Made by a program: the position numbers and the translations under genes. The notes under the pieces were generated by a model. The model was not told the DNA's origin and made no database searches. It was given only the letters and a program-made list of their open reading frames with translations. Of a DNA stretch of 55,549 nucleotides, positions 8,175 through 17,073 are shown piece after piece (position 1 is the first letter of the stretch; each line of letters starts with the position of its first letter). Source of the stretch: a virus; IMG/VR virus record IMGVR_UViG_3300017917_001229, positions 1-55,549 of that record; one strand, 5' to 3'.

Positions 8175-8614
8175 CAGAACGCAAAACTCCCAATGGGCAC
8201 AGTGACAGTGGTTAATCCCCCGGTGGCTTCTCTAATGGTCAATGTGACATCGGTGCCGGTTTTGATCCAGCTGATATTGGTGCCTTGAAAATCCATTGCT
8301 CCTGAATTGGCACCATCGCTAAACATAGCATCTGCCAATTGCTTGGATAATTGTGCGTAGATACGACTCTCTACGTTGACCAAGAACTTGGCCAGGTTGG
8401 TATTTTTTGCATCTCTTGCAGCTTGATCTCGTGCTGCTTTGTCAGCATCGGCAATGGCCTTGCGACGGTTGGCTTCTAGTTGCTCAATGGTCAGCACATG
8501 GTTTGAATAACCACTGCCTGGTATAAATGCTGGCGATTGGAATTGATGCACCAGTGTGTCTGCACACACGGTGATTGAAAAACCAGCGAGAATTGTTATT
8601 ATTATAGTTTTCAT
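8174..8614 (-). CDS. csgF: CsgF-like curli assembly protein
   Basis: 146 aa from ATG 8614, chosen over the ATG at 8626 because GAGGG lies 6 nt before it. A signal peptide ends near TVCA. The mature N-terminus has VHQFQSPAFIPGSGYSNHVL, matching the FxNPxFGG-type start of CsgF that enters the CsgG pore. The C-terminal part (DVTLTIREATGGLTTVTVPIG) fits the CsgF beta domain. It is followed at once by csgG (overlap at 8174). An inserted Ala/Arg/Asp-rich helix about 45-80 makes it longer than E. coli CsgF. Confidence 0.85.
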   Translation of the reverse strand: MKTIIITILAGFSITVCADTLVHQFQSPAFIPGSGYSNHVLTIEQLEANRRKAIADADKAARDQAARDAKNTNLAKFLVNVESRIYAQLSKQLADAMFSDGANSGAMDFQGTNISWIKTGTDVTLTIREATGGLTTVTVPIGSFAF

Positions 8615-8667
8615 TCTAGCCCTCATTAATATTTAATAGGATCTAGAGCAAAAACTCTATAGGTAGT

Positions 8668-8910
8668 TTATGAAGGCAGGGGTAAACTTGCTAAAACTTT
8701 GATCAGTTGATTGGCAAATAACTTTTGCTCGTGATATTGAGCTTCATCTACAATGACTTGGGTTCTAACCAAATCTTCCAACAAGGCCTCATGTTCGTCA
8801 GGAGCTATTTGCTCTTGAGCTAATGCCTGATTGATTTCTTGTGCTCTTGCGGCAAGGTTGGCAATGCCAGCATAACCTGGCAACATACCGTACAGTGTTT
8901 CATAACTCAT
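8668..8910 (-). CDS. Hypothetical 80-aa helical protein
   Basis: 80 aa, SD AGGAGA before ATG 8910, overlapping the lipoprotein gene by 4 nt. Mostly helical and acidic, no signal peptide or TM. It lies between the lipoprotein and the csgFG genes, so a link to that module is possible but only by position. Confidence 0.6.
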   Translation of the reverse strand: MSYETLYGMLPGYAGIANLAARAQEINQALAQEQIAPDEHEALLEDLVRTQVIVDEAQYHEQKLFANQLIKVLASLPLPS

Positions 8911-9305
8911 CTTGGTCTCCTAGCATTGGTGCGCTGAATAATTTCTACTTGTGTGGCTATGTTTTTCAACCGTAGCTCACAAAAGACCTTGCTGGGAGGT
9001 TTTGCTGTGTCTTGATATCGCTTGGCAAAGTCGGCTGTGGTATTTTTTAATTCCACTGCCATTCGTTCCGCTGATTCATTGTTGGGTATATATTGAGTAT
9101 AGAACAACAACCATGTGGCATCACTGTCTATATTTTCTGCTTGATAACGAGCCGTTTTGGGATCACTACAGTGATTTTCCGTTTGTGCTTGATACACTCT
9201 GTGACGTATGTCAACCATGCGACTGTGTTCCACAGGGTCGAACTTTACAGCACAAGCTGTTAATACAAGGCTACTGACTACGAGCAGTTTTTTCAATAAT
9301 ACCAT
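8907..9305 (-). CDS. Small lipoprotein
   Basis: 132 aa from ATG 9305 (SD AGGAGA, 8 nt). The frame is open to 9344, but the internal start puts a signal peptide at the N-terminus. Signal MVLLKKLLVVSSLVLTAC has a lipobox LTAC, so the mature protein is lipid-anchored. Two further Cys in the mature part. It could be an outer-membrane accessory of the curli-like system or an o-spanin-type lysis protein. Neither is proven. Confidence 0.65.
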   Translation of the reverse strand: MVLLKKLLVVSSLVLTACAVKFDPVEHSRMVDIRHRVYQAQTENHCSDPKTARYQAENIDSDATWLLFYTQYIPNNESAERMAVELKNTTADFAKRYQDTAKPPSKVFCELRLKNIATQVEIIQRTNARRPR

Positions 9306-9639
9306 CGAACAATTCTCCTGGGTCTTGTTCAATATACTTAGCAATTCGTTGGTTCATTGTGGTGTAGTAGGTGTCCATTTCTGATCCCCAAAAACCCATT
9401 AGGTGCTCCAGAGCTTGTTCACAGTAGTTCCAATCACGTTTACGATAGTTGATCAACAAATTTTCGTGTAGATTACGCATACTTTCAACTCGAGGAAGAT
9501 TTTGTATGGGTATATTTTCCACTAGACAATATGCAGTGACTAGTTGTTCTACTGGTAATATTCTAAAAGTGTCTAATTCTAGTACTGTGTATTTTTCATC
9601 AACTTGGGGTAAATTTTCTTTGCCAAATATTATGTTCAT
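9271..9639 (-). CDS. Conserved phage hypothetical protein
   Basis: 122 aa from ATG 9639, preceded by AAGGAAA; the frame continues to 9669 without a better start. Segments VLELDTFRILP, TAYCLVENIPI, LPRVESMRNLHENL and RKRDWNYCEQALEHLMGFWG look strongly conserved, and I associate them with T4-like phages of marine hosts. Cytosolic, function unknown. Divergent from the phosphoesterase at 9664. Confidence 0.7.
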   Translation of the reverse strand: MNIIFGKENLPQVDEKYTVLELDTFRILPVEQLVTAYCLVENIPIQNLPRVESMRNLHENLLINYRKRDWNYCEQALEHLMGFWGSEMDTYYTTMNQRIAKYIEQDPGELFDGIIEKTARSQ

Positions 9640-9663
9640 TGTATTTCCTTTTAAATATGTATC

Positions 9664-10452
9664 ATGCAATTTAACTTTGATTTAATTTCTGACTTACACG
9701 TAGAAACCTGGGACAACTTTGATTGGTCTGATCAGGCCACCAGTCCATATTGTATAGTAGCCGGTGATGTGGCTCAAGATCGAGAAGTCTTGCGAGAAAC
9801 ACTGCATCATCTAGGCAAATGCTATCAAGGTGTTTTTTACATTGATGGCAACGATGAGCATAGGCACAGTCTAGACGATCTTGGCAACAGCTACCGATTT
9901 TTAAATCGCACTGTTGACGACATCAACGGTGTTGTGTATCTTCAGGACAACGTGATCATAATCAACGGCGTTGCTATACTTGCTACCAATGGTTGGTGGA
10001 GTTTTGACATGAATCCTGCCCTGGATTACGAACAAAGCCAACGTTGGTATCAAGAGCGAACTCAAACTATTTCTTCCACGGGTGATTCAATAACCGGATT
10101 AGCGTTCAATGACACAACCTACATGGTCAATAGTGTGCGCAAATTACAAACACATCAAGATGTACGCTCTATTGTGTTAGTCACACATACTGTGCCAGCG
10201 CCTTGGATCATAGAGCACGACATTGATTTGGTTGATACCTGGAGATTCAACTGCATGGGCAATCCTCACATGCAATTGGTCCTAAATGAAGATACCGAAG
10301 GTAAAATACACACCTGGTGTTTTGGGCACTATCACAAACCAGTGGATCGCGATCTAAATGGTGTACGCTATGTCAACAACTGTCGTGGACGAGGCAACAC
10401 TGAGTGGTCACAATGTGTGTACTACCCAAAACGTATCACTGTCGAATATTAA
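9664..10452 (+). CDS. Calcineurin-like metallophosphoesterase
   Basis: 262 aa. Metal-binding motifs in order: ISDLHVE (D-x-H), VAGDV (G-D), IDGNDEH (variant of GNHE), LVTHTVP (H) and FGHYHKP (GHxH). The family hydrolyses phosphomono- or diesters; the substrate here is unknown. It is one of the few plus-strand genes. TAAATA lies 6 nt before the ATG and no SD is seen, suggesting a leaderless message. Its TAA interlocks with the clpS stop (10449-10452). Confidence 0.85.
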   Translation: MQFNFDLISDLHVETWDNFDWSDQATSPYCIVAGDVAQDREVLRETLHHLGKCYQGVFYIDGNDEHRHSLDDLGNSYRFLNRTVDDINGVVYLQDNVIIINGVAILATNGWWSFDMNPALDYEQSQRWYQERTQTISSTGDSITGLAFNDTTYMVNSVRKLQTHQDVRSIVLVTHTVPAPWIIEHDIDLVDTWRFNCMGNPHMQLVLNEDTEGKIHTWCFGHYHKPVDRDLNGVRYVNNCRGRGNTEWSQCVYYPKRITVEY

Positions 10453-10757
10453 TCGCTTTCGGGCTCTAGCTTGACCTGCAATGGATAATTTTGGCTTCTA
10501 GCACAAACAGTGACTTCAATGCCTTTTTGTTCAGCCACTTCATAAGGCAACACTGCTACCACTGCTGAGCCTTCGTGATGAATGTCTTCAGTGATTTTCA
10601 TGGCTGTTTGTGTGTTGTAATTAAAAAAATCAATCAGGGTTTCAATAACAAATTCCATTGATGTTTGATTATCATTGAGATAGATAACCTTGAACATAGG
10701 TGGCTCCTTGAGAGCTTGGCTTGTTCTTGTTTTTGTGACTGTATCTGCGTTTGACAT
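10449..10757 (-). CDS. clpS: ClpS adaptor protein
   Basis: 102 aa from ATG 10757 (SD AAAGGAACCAGG); the open frame to 10799 would include the leader hairpin and is rejected. The core FKVIYLNDNQTSMEFVIETL, the HHEG segment and EVAEQKGIEVTVCARSQNYPL match ClpS. The NDN and HH positions are those that hold N-degron substrates and bind the Clp unfoldase. In hosts ClpS works with ClpA. In this phage it sits near its own ClpX. First gene behind a late promoter with a 5' hairpin. Confidence 0.93.
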   Translation of the reverse strand: MSNADTVTKTRTSQALKEPPMFKVIYLNDNQTSMEFVIETLIDFFNYNTQTAMKITEDIHHEGSAVVAVLPYEVAEQKGIEVTVCARSQNYPLQVKLEPESD

Positions 10758-10776
10758 CCTGGTTCCTTTGATTAAT

Positions 10777-10800
10777 AGTGGAGAGCGCATGCCCTCCACT
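10777..10800 (-). other. 5'-terminal hairpin of the clpS transcript
   Basis: Ten-base arms (AGTGGAGGGC / GCTCTCCACT, one G-U pair) close a 4-nt loop. The hairpin starts one base after the late -10 element, at the predicted transcript start, and lies upstream of the clpS SD. Confidence 0.7.
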
Positions 10801-10801
10801 G

Positions 10802-10808
10802 TATTTAC
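10802..10808 (-). promoter_or_regulatory. Late promoter element (GTAAATA) of clpS
   Basis: On the minus strand TAGTAAATA lies about 45 nt upstream of the clpS ATG and directly before a strong hairpin. Same layout as at hsp20, groES, the tail spike and the gene at 39435. Confidence 0.5.
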
Positions 10809-10817
10809 TACATTGTA

Positions 10818-11255
10818 TTAGTTTTCGTACGTGATTGCAATGGTCTTTGGCTTGGCTGAGTCCGGAACAATACGCTCTAACTTCACAGTTAGAATACCGT
10901 CCTTGGCAACAGCACTCTTGACTTCAACATAATCACCTAGACTGAATGTGCGAATAAACTTTCTAGCACTGATACCATGATGTCGTACTATATGACCTTC
11001 TGGTAATGTTTCAGATTTTTCTCCAGTGATAACAAGTTCGCCATCCTTGACAACAATTTCAATGTCGCCTTGGCTGAAGCCAGCAACAGCTACCTGTACT
11101 TCATAGGTATTCTCGCCAGTTTCTACAATGTTATATGGTGGGTAATTTGTTGATGCGGCATGATCAATTTGATTGACAATGCGATCAAAAAGTCTATCTA
11201 CGCCAATGGCATTGCGATAGAATGGTGATAGATCAAAAGCAGTGATTTTAGTCAT
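10818..11255 (-). CDS. Hsp20/alpha-crystallin small heat-shock protein
   Basis: 145 aa, SD AAGGAG before ATG 11255. N-terminus FDLSPFYRNAIGVDRLFDRI is IbpA-like. Alpha-crystallin domain about 35-130 with YEVQVAVAGFSQGDIEIVVKDGELVITGEK. The C-terminal IxI motif (IAI) is used for oligomer contact. It would hold unfolded proteins for refolding by the co-encoded GroEL/ES. Its leader (hairpin, CTTGCTTAATAAAGGAGAA) is nearly duplicated upstream of groES. Confidence 0.95.
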   Translation of the reverse strand: MTKITAFDLSPFYRNAIGVDRLFDRIVNQIDHAASTNYPPYNIVETGENTYEVQVAVAGFSQGDIEIVVKDGELVITGEKSETLPEGHIVRHHGISARKFIRTFSLGDYVEVKSAVAKDGILTVKLERIVPDSAKPKTIAITYEN

Positions 11256-11290
11256 TTAAGTTCTCCTTTATTAAGCAAGTTGACTATACA

Positions 11291-11318
11291 GTGTGGACCC
11301 GACCATCGGCATCCACAC
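11291..11318 (-). other. 5'-terminal hairpin of the hsp20 transcript
   Basis: Arms GTGTGGA/TCCACAC enclose a second stem CCGA/TCGG with a 3-nt loop. It lies between groEL and hsp20, just downstream of the late -10 element. No T-run follows on the minus strand, so it looks like a 5' leader structure rather than a terminator. Confidence 0.7.
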
Positions 11319-11321
11319 ATG

Positions 11322-11329
11322 TATTTATT
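11322..11329 (-). promoter_or_regulatory. Late promoter element (AATAAATA) of hsp20
   Basis: AATAAATA on the minus strand, 3 nt before the hairpin at 11318 and about 65 nt before the hsp20 start. Confidence 0.55.
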
Positions 11330-11345
11330 TCAGTACAATACTGAA

Positions 11346-12977
<1,632 letters not shown>

Positions 12978-13274
12978 TTACTCTCCTTTGTTTACAACTG
13001 CCATAACATCATCTTCGCGCATGATGAGATATTCTTGATCTTCAATTTTGACTTTCTGTCCTGCTGTCTTTGAAAACAGCACACGGTCTCCGGCTTGAAT
13101 GACCATGGGTACAATTCGACCATCAACATCAAGTTTGCCTGTGCCCACGGCCAACACATCACCCTGACTGGGTTTTTCTGCGGCGGCATCTGGGATTACA
13201 AGACCTGATTTTGTCACAGTCTCGGACTCAAGTACTTTGACCACTAGTCGGTCACGAATTGGTTTTAATTTCAT
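12978..13274 (-). CDS. groES: Co-chaperonin GroES
   Basis: 98 aa, usual length. MKLKPIRDRLVVKV at the N-terminus. The mobile-loop region (ETVTKSGLVIPDAAAEKPSQG) is present, as are the roof segment and the C-terminal DQEYLIMREDDVMAVV. A true GroES rather than a gp31-like replacement. With groEL it makes a complete phage-borne chaperonin. Upstream are a sigma70-type promoter with a palindrome in its spacer and, further out, a late promoter with a hairpin. Confidence 0.97.
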   Translation of the reverse strand: MKLKPIRDRLVVKVLESETVTKSGLVIPDAAAEKPSQGDVLAVGTGKLDVDGRIVPMVIQAGDRVLFSKTAGQKVKIEDQEYLIMREDDVMAVVNKGE

Positions 13275-13312
13275 TTTTTCTCCTTAGATAATTAGAATCT
13301 GTGTCAACAGAT

Positions 13313-13342
13313 AGTATAGCACACATTGATACAATGTGTCAA
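13313..13342 (-). promoter_or_regulatory. Sigma70-type promoter of groESL with palindromic spacer
   Basis: Minus strand TTGACA, 18-nt spacer, TATACT, about 40 nt before the groES ATG. Most of the spacer is a perfect inverted repeat (13321-13339, ACACATTG-ATA-CAATGTGT), placed like an operator. TGTGTCAAC also occurs twice, 35 nt apart. No CIRCE element is present. Confidence 0.65.
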
Positions 13343-13365
13343 CGATTATTTTGGGATAAAAATAG

Positions 13366-13392
13366 CTAGATCAGCTGAGATGGTTTTGTCAT
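13366..13392 (-). CDS. Putative 8-aa leader peptide upstream of groES
   Basis: ATG at 13392 after an excellent SD (TTAAGGAGAATAAC), product MTKPSQLI, stop TAG. The preceding CTTGCTTAATTAAGGAGAA and the ATGACAAAA start nearly copy the hsp20 leader and start. It may be a leader peptide or the remnant of a duplicated hsp20 5' end. Confidence 0.35.
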   Translation of the reverse strand: MTKPSQLI

Positions 13393-13422
13393 GTTATTCT
13401 CCTTAATTAAGCAAGTTTAATG

Positions 13423-13445
13423 TTGTGACCCATTAGGCGTCACAA
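13423..13445 (-). other. 5'-terminal hairpin upstream of groES
   Basis: TTGTGAC/GTCACAA arms with a further CC/GG pair (one bulged base) and ATTA loop. It begins 3 nt after the perfect late box at 13449. Same position relative to the promoter as the clpS and hsp20 hairpins. Confidence 0.6.
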
Positions 13446-13448
13446 GAT

Positions 13449-13456
13449 TATTTATA
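13449..13456 (-). promoter_or_regulatory. Late promoter TATAAATA upstream of groES
   Basis: A perfect T4-type late box on the minus strand in the gap between bS21 and groES. It would give groESL late expression in addition to the sigma70-type promoter nearer the gene. Confidence 0.65.
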
Positions 13457-13470
13457 ACACTTATTTTGAA

Positions 13471-13695
13471 TTAGTACAATTTTTTTGGCAAACTTTGTCG
13501 AGCAAGTTCTTTGCGATGACGGTTCTTTGCGGCAGCTTTTTTTCTCTTGCGAGCAGTGGTAGGTTTCTCATAGAATTCGCGATCGCGTAATTCCTGCAAC
13601 AGTCCCGATTCCATGACCTTTTTCTTGAACTTGCGTAGAGCCTGTTCAACTTTGCCATCTTTGACTATAACTGATTTTCCGTATATTGGTTTCAC
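13471..13695 (-). CDS. rpsU: Ribosomal protein bS21
   Basis: 74 aa, very basic. [41 protein letters not shown] and a basic tail are the bS21 pattern (usual length about 70). bS21 lies near the anti-SD end of 16S rRNA and affects initiation. Phage copies are thought to enter host ribosomes. The ATG overlaps the clpX stop by 4 nt (13692-13695). Confidence 0.95.
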   Translation of the reverse strand: MKPIYGKSVIVKDGKVEQALRKFKKKVMESGLLQELRDREFYEKPTTARKRKKAAAKNRHRKELARQSLPKKLY

Positions 13696-14900
13696 TGATT
13701 TTCCTGTACAAGTGTCATCGGATTATTTACCTGGGTTTTATTAATAACCACCTGTACGATATTTTGCTTGCGATACTGTGATAGATCAAACATGTGTGGC
13801 AACAACACTCGCTCTAGTTCACTGTGTAGTCCACGGGCTCCGGTTTTTGTGGTTATTGTGCGTTCAGCAATTAGATCTAAACTTTCCTCATCAAACTCTA
13901 ACTCTATGCCATCCTGGTTGAACAACCATTTGTACTGTGATACAAAATTGTTTTTTACCTGGGTCAAAATGTTGATCAACTGTGCTTTGGTTAGATTATG
14001 CAAAGAAACTGTGTTGGGGAAACGTCCTACAAATTCAGGAATCAATCCAAACTTTACTAGATCGTCGGTTATGACTTGACCAAGATCTGTTTCTGAAGCT
14101 GTGGCCACATCGGCTGCAAATCCAATGCTGGTTCCTTTGATTCGATTGCGAACAATGTTTTCCAGGCCAACAAACGCACCGCCGGCCACAAACAAAATGC
14201 AACTGGTATCAATTTCCACTGTATCGGACCCGTTGATTTTTTTGTTGCCCTGTGTGGGTATTTTGCACTTGGTACCTTCAACCAGTTTGAGTAGAGCTTG
14301 TTGTACACCTTCGCCTGACACATCTCTACTCACAGTAGAGCCTTCGCTTTTACGACTGATCTTGTCAATTTCGTCAATGAAGATAATTCCACGCTGTGTT
14401 CGTTCCACATCGTTGCCACTGGCTGCATACAATCGAGCAATGAGGCTTTCCACATCATCGCCCACATAACCAGCTTCAGTCAAGGTAGTGGCATCAGCTA
14501 TGACAAATGGCACATCAAGATATCGTGCCACTGTGCGAGCCAATAGAGTTTTACCTGTGCCTGTGGGCCCAATCATTAGAATGTTGGATTTTTGTAATTC
14601 TATGTCTTTGTCTGTGTTTGAAATTCGTTTGTAATGATTGGCAATGGCCACGCTCAATACTCGCTTGGCACTGTCTTGTCCAATGATATATTCGTCAAGA
14701 TATTGATAAATTTGTCGTGGATCAAGATCTACTGTGGTTGTTTTTTTCTTGGCAGTACGAATATTAGAATCCTTGAGCAAGCCACTGCACAAATCAACAC
14801 ACTCGTTGCATATTGCAACCTTGTGACTCACAATCAACTTGCCCACTTGATCTTTGTGTTTGCTACAAAAACTACAGTGATTAATTGAGGTATCTGTCAT
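13692..14900 (-). CDS. clpX: ClpX ATP-dependent unfoldase
   Basis: 402 aa (E. coli 424). N-terminal zinc finger Cys9, Cys12, Cys31, Cys34. Walker A GPTGTGKT 111-118, Walker B IFIDEID 173-179, pore loop GYVG 144-147. An IGF loop at 259-261, the contact to ClpP, is followed by GRFP. All functional elements therefore look intact, so it should be able to dock on host ClpP. No ClpP gene is seen in the window. With ClpS nearby, the phage could redirect host proteolysis. Confidence 0.97.
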   Translation of the reverse strand: MTDTSINHCSFCSKHKDQVGKLIVSHKVAICNECVDLCSGLLKDSNIRTAKKKTTTVDLDPRQIYQYLDEYIIGQDSAKRVLSVAIANHYKRISNTDKDIELQKSNILMIGPTGTGKTLLARTVARYLDVPFVIADATTLTEAGYVGDDVESLIARLYAASGNDVERTQRGIIFIDEIDKISRKSEGSTVSRDVSGEGVQQALLKLVEGTKCKIPTQGNKKINGSDTVEIDTSCILFVAGGAFVGLENIVRNRIKGTSIGFAADVATASETDLGQVITDDLVKFGLIPEFVGRFPNTVSLHNLTKAQLINILTQVKNNFVSQYKWLFNQDGIELEFDEESLDLIAERTITTKTGARGLHSELERVLLPHMFDLSQYRKQNIVQVVINKTQVNNPMTLVQENQ

Positions 14901-14901
14901 G

Positions 14902-16425
14902 TTATTTGTTTTTCAGTCTGTGTTCAATTTGATCTTGTTCGGCTGCGCTCAACAGTTCTGGATCATATTCGCCTGATTCAATTTTTTCAATTAAGTGATC
15001 AATGTAGGCAGTGTCATAGGCATACTGATCACTGAGTGATTTGTCTACCACTATCCAACTCTTGCCATTGTATTTGTATAACACACTTGGCAATTGATCC
15101 ACACGCAAGAACATGTCGCCCTTGGCGGCCGAACTTGGGAAAGCAATACCGAACCCTACAAAGTCTCCAGAATGTGGTATATTGTCTGGCATCAACTTGG
15201 TCCAAGGCAGTTGGTCGATCAACCCTTGTTCAAGCAAATCTCTTTGATGTTTGATAGTGGCGTCTGGATTGGATTCTTTCCAACGACGCATGGCTTCTTT
15301 TTCTGCATTGACATCAAGATAGTCACCAGGACGATCCAAGATATCCGGCTCGCCATCAACATCATCCAACACTTTGTATTCCACAACCTTTGCTGGCTCC
15401 GGCAATGGATCTAAACGCTTGGAAAGATCTTCCATGCTCTTGACAGCAGGAACAGGTTCATTGACTGGGTTTGTTGGAGGTATACTAGGAGCATAGTCTG
15501 TGTCTGTTTCTGGCTCAACAGATTCTATCACCGGTTGTTCAACTGGTTCTTGATGTTTGGGTTGTTGATCCCAAAAGCGGGCACGTTCTCTAGCACGATC
15601 AAACCAATCCCTTATAGGTTGATCATCTGTTTCTGGTTCTAGCTCTTCGTCAGGTTTACGCCCACGCCATTGTCGTTCCCACTTCAAACTTTCTGTTGCG
15701 GCCAAGACCATCATGATGGCCAATGGGTCAAATACCAAAACAAGTATAACTATCATCCAACGCACAGCTCGTTCCAACAAGTTGGCGTCAGGATTGTCAC
15801 CGTAGATCAACGCAGCAATGTATTTGATTGGACCAACTTCGGCTTCAACTTTGCGAACTTCTGCTCTGATAGGAGCGGCTTCTTCGTTGAGTGCTTGAAT
15901 CTTTTTCTGTTCTGCTTCTATTTCTTTTAATAATCTAGAACGTTCTGCGGCTTGTCCACGACGTATCTGTACAGCACGTTCTGCGCCTCGTTCATCTGTG
16001 CTTCGACTCATGGTTTGATCCACAGCAGAATCTAACTGTGTGAGTGCTTTTCTATTTGCTTCAATGTTGTCTTTAGCTGTTTTGATTTTTTCATCGTAGA
16101 TTGCAATCTTGGCACCCACGTCACCTGACACAAGACCTTGATCAGTGTGGGCTTTTGACAGGAATCCAAAAATGCCCATAGAGGTAATAAACATCAACAA
16201 CACCACTGACGCTGTGAGCTGTATTCTCATGCTACGTTTGCAGTATTGCCAGTATTCGTGTAGCCACACAGTGACAGTGATCTTGGCCACTTCCATGATA
16301 CCGCCCATGATAATGATAGGAACCACAGCCGCAGCAAAGATGGCCGCTAGACCCGCAATACTATACCAAGCCGCAATCAGGCTCAACGATAATGCTACAG
16401 CAAGGGTCCAATAACTTAGTATCAT
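14902..16425 (-). CDS. Large membrane/coiled-coil phage protein
   Basis: 507 aa, family not recognised. N-terminal hydrophobic helices about 1-30, 31-50 and 72-90. A long charged coiled coil about 100-200 (GAERAVQIRRGQAAERSRLLK). A further TM at about 222-243 (MIVILVLVFDPLAIMMVLAA), then a Pro/Glu-rich linker. The C-terminal domain contains GDMFLRVDQLPSVLYKYNGK. TAAATA lies 7 nt before the ATG and no SD is seen. Similar long membrane proteins occur in marine T4-like phages. Role unknown. Confidence 0.7.
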   Translation of the reverse strand: MILSYWTLAVALSLSLIAAWYSIAGLAAIFAAAVVPIIIMGGIMEVAKITVTVWLHEYWQYCKRSMRIQLTASVVLLMFITSMGIFGFLSKAHTDQGLVSGDVGAKIAIYDEKIKTAKDNIEANRKALTQLDSAVDQTMSRSTDERGAERAVQIRRGQAAERSRLLKEIEAEQKKIQALNEEAAPIRAEVRKVEAEVGPIKYIAALIYGDNPDANLLERAVRWMIVILVLVFDPLAIMMVLAATESLKWERQWRGRKPDEELEPETDDQPIRDWFDRARERARFWDQQPKHQEPVEQPVIESVEPETDTDYAPSIPPTNPVNEPVPAVKSMEDLSKRLDPLPEPAKVVEYKVLDDVDGEPDILDRPGDYLDVNAEKEAMRRWKESNPDATIKHQRDLLEQGLIDQLPWTKLMPDNIPHSGDFVGFGIAFPSSAAKGDMFLRVDQLPSVLYKYNGKSWIVVDKSLSDQYAYDTAYIDHLIEKIESGEYDPELLSAAEQDQIEHRLKNK

Positions 16426-16432
16426 AACTTAA

Positions 16433-16438
16433 TATTTA
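16433..16438 (-). promoter_or_regulatory. TAAATA element 7 nt before ATG 16425
   Basis: TAAATA overlaps the stop of the upstream gene, and TTAAGTT separates it from the ATG. The spacing predicts a leaderless message. Tentative. Confidence 0.3.
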
Positions 16439-16870
16439 GTTCCAGGTTCGGTGCTTTTCGGCTACCCATTCATATCCATCATATTCATTAATTTCCCATT
16501 CTACATTGCCGGGAATACGCACAATTTTAAGATCAGCATAGGACGAGTTTGCCTTTGATCCCCATTCTCGTACCAACTGTACCAGCACAGGATCGTCACG
16601 AGCTATATCTCTTGAAGTCCAGTGGGCATCGTTTTCTACCACAACTTGTGGTCCAAATCTCAAGGTACTGTCACGACTTTCTCGATCTTCTAATCTAAAT
16701 GCAATGCCTCTACGACGTAGGTATTCTATTTCAGCTTCGTGACTCAATCCAAACCCACCATGCTCTGCATTGATCACAATCTCACGAATGCCTCGGAGAG
16801 TTTGAAATGTATCTTGTTCTGCGGTTATGGTTTGTCCACAGCACACACAGCGTTCTACTTTTTCAACCAT
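16436..16870 (-). CDS. Conserved phage hypothetical protein with CxCC motif
   Basis: 144 aa. N-terminal CVCCGQ suggests half of a zinc site. The centre has IREIVINAEHGGFGLSHEAEIEYLRRRGI, which resembles a widespread phage protein family (INxxYGGFxLSxEA). The C-terminal part is acidic with VRIPGNVEWEINEYDG. Overlaps the upstream gene by 16 nt. Function unknown. Confidence 0.75.
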   Translation of the reverse strand: MVEKVERCVCCGQTITAEQDTFQTLRGIREIVINAEHGGFGLSHEAEIEYLRRRGIAFRLEDRESRDSTLRFGPQVVVENDAHWTSRDIARDDPVLVQLVREWGSKANSSYADLKIVRIPGNVEWEINEYDGYEWVAEKHRTWN

Positions 16871-17073
16871 TTGTTCAATGTCAAGTTATAATCACGTTCG
16901 GCTGAAATCAATCGATTTTCCAACTGCTGTACTCGTTTGCTAAGACGTACAACTTTGATCACCAAAACTCCTACTGCCACAGCAAAAATTGTTGTGGTCA
17001 GTCCCCAGCCTGCAATCATGCCCCAGATTGAATACCAAAGATATTCTACGCTGTCACGCAACACTGGCGTCAT
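16855..17073 (-). CDS. Small single-TM protein with coiled coil
   Basis: 72 aa. TM helix GLTTTIFAVAVGVLVIKVV followed by a heptad-like segment LSKRVQQLENRLISAERDY. Overlaps both neighbours. The topology resembles small phage inner-membrane accessory proteins. Role unknown. Confidence 0.65.
   Translation of the reverse strand: MTPVLRDSVEYLWYSIWGMIAGWGLTTTIFAVAVGVLVIKVVRLSKRVQQLENRLISAERDYNLTLNKWLKK

Noticed and set aside
10758-10799. Longer ClpS start
   Set aside because: Would translate the leader hairpin; the ATG at 10757 has the SD.
13275-13470. CIRCE or sigma32 heat-shock control of groESL
   Set aside because: Neither TTAGCACTC-N9-GAGTGCTAA nor a CTTGAA/CCCCAT promoter found; a different palindrome is present.
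13461-13658. Alternative minus frame over bS21
   Set aside because: Frame-shifted shadow of the ribosomal protein gene.
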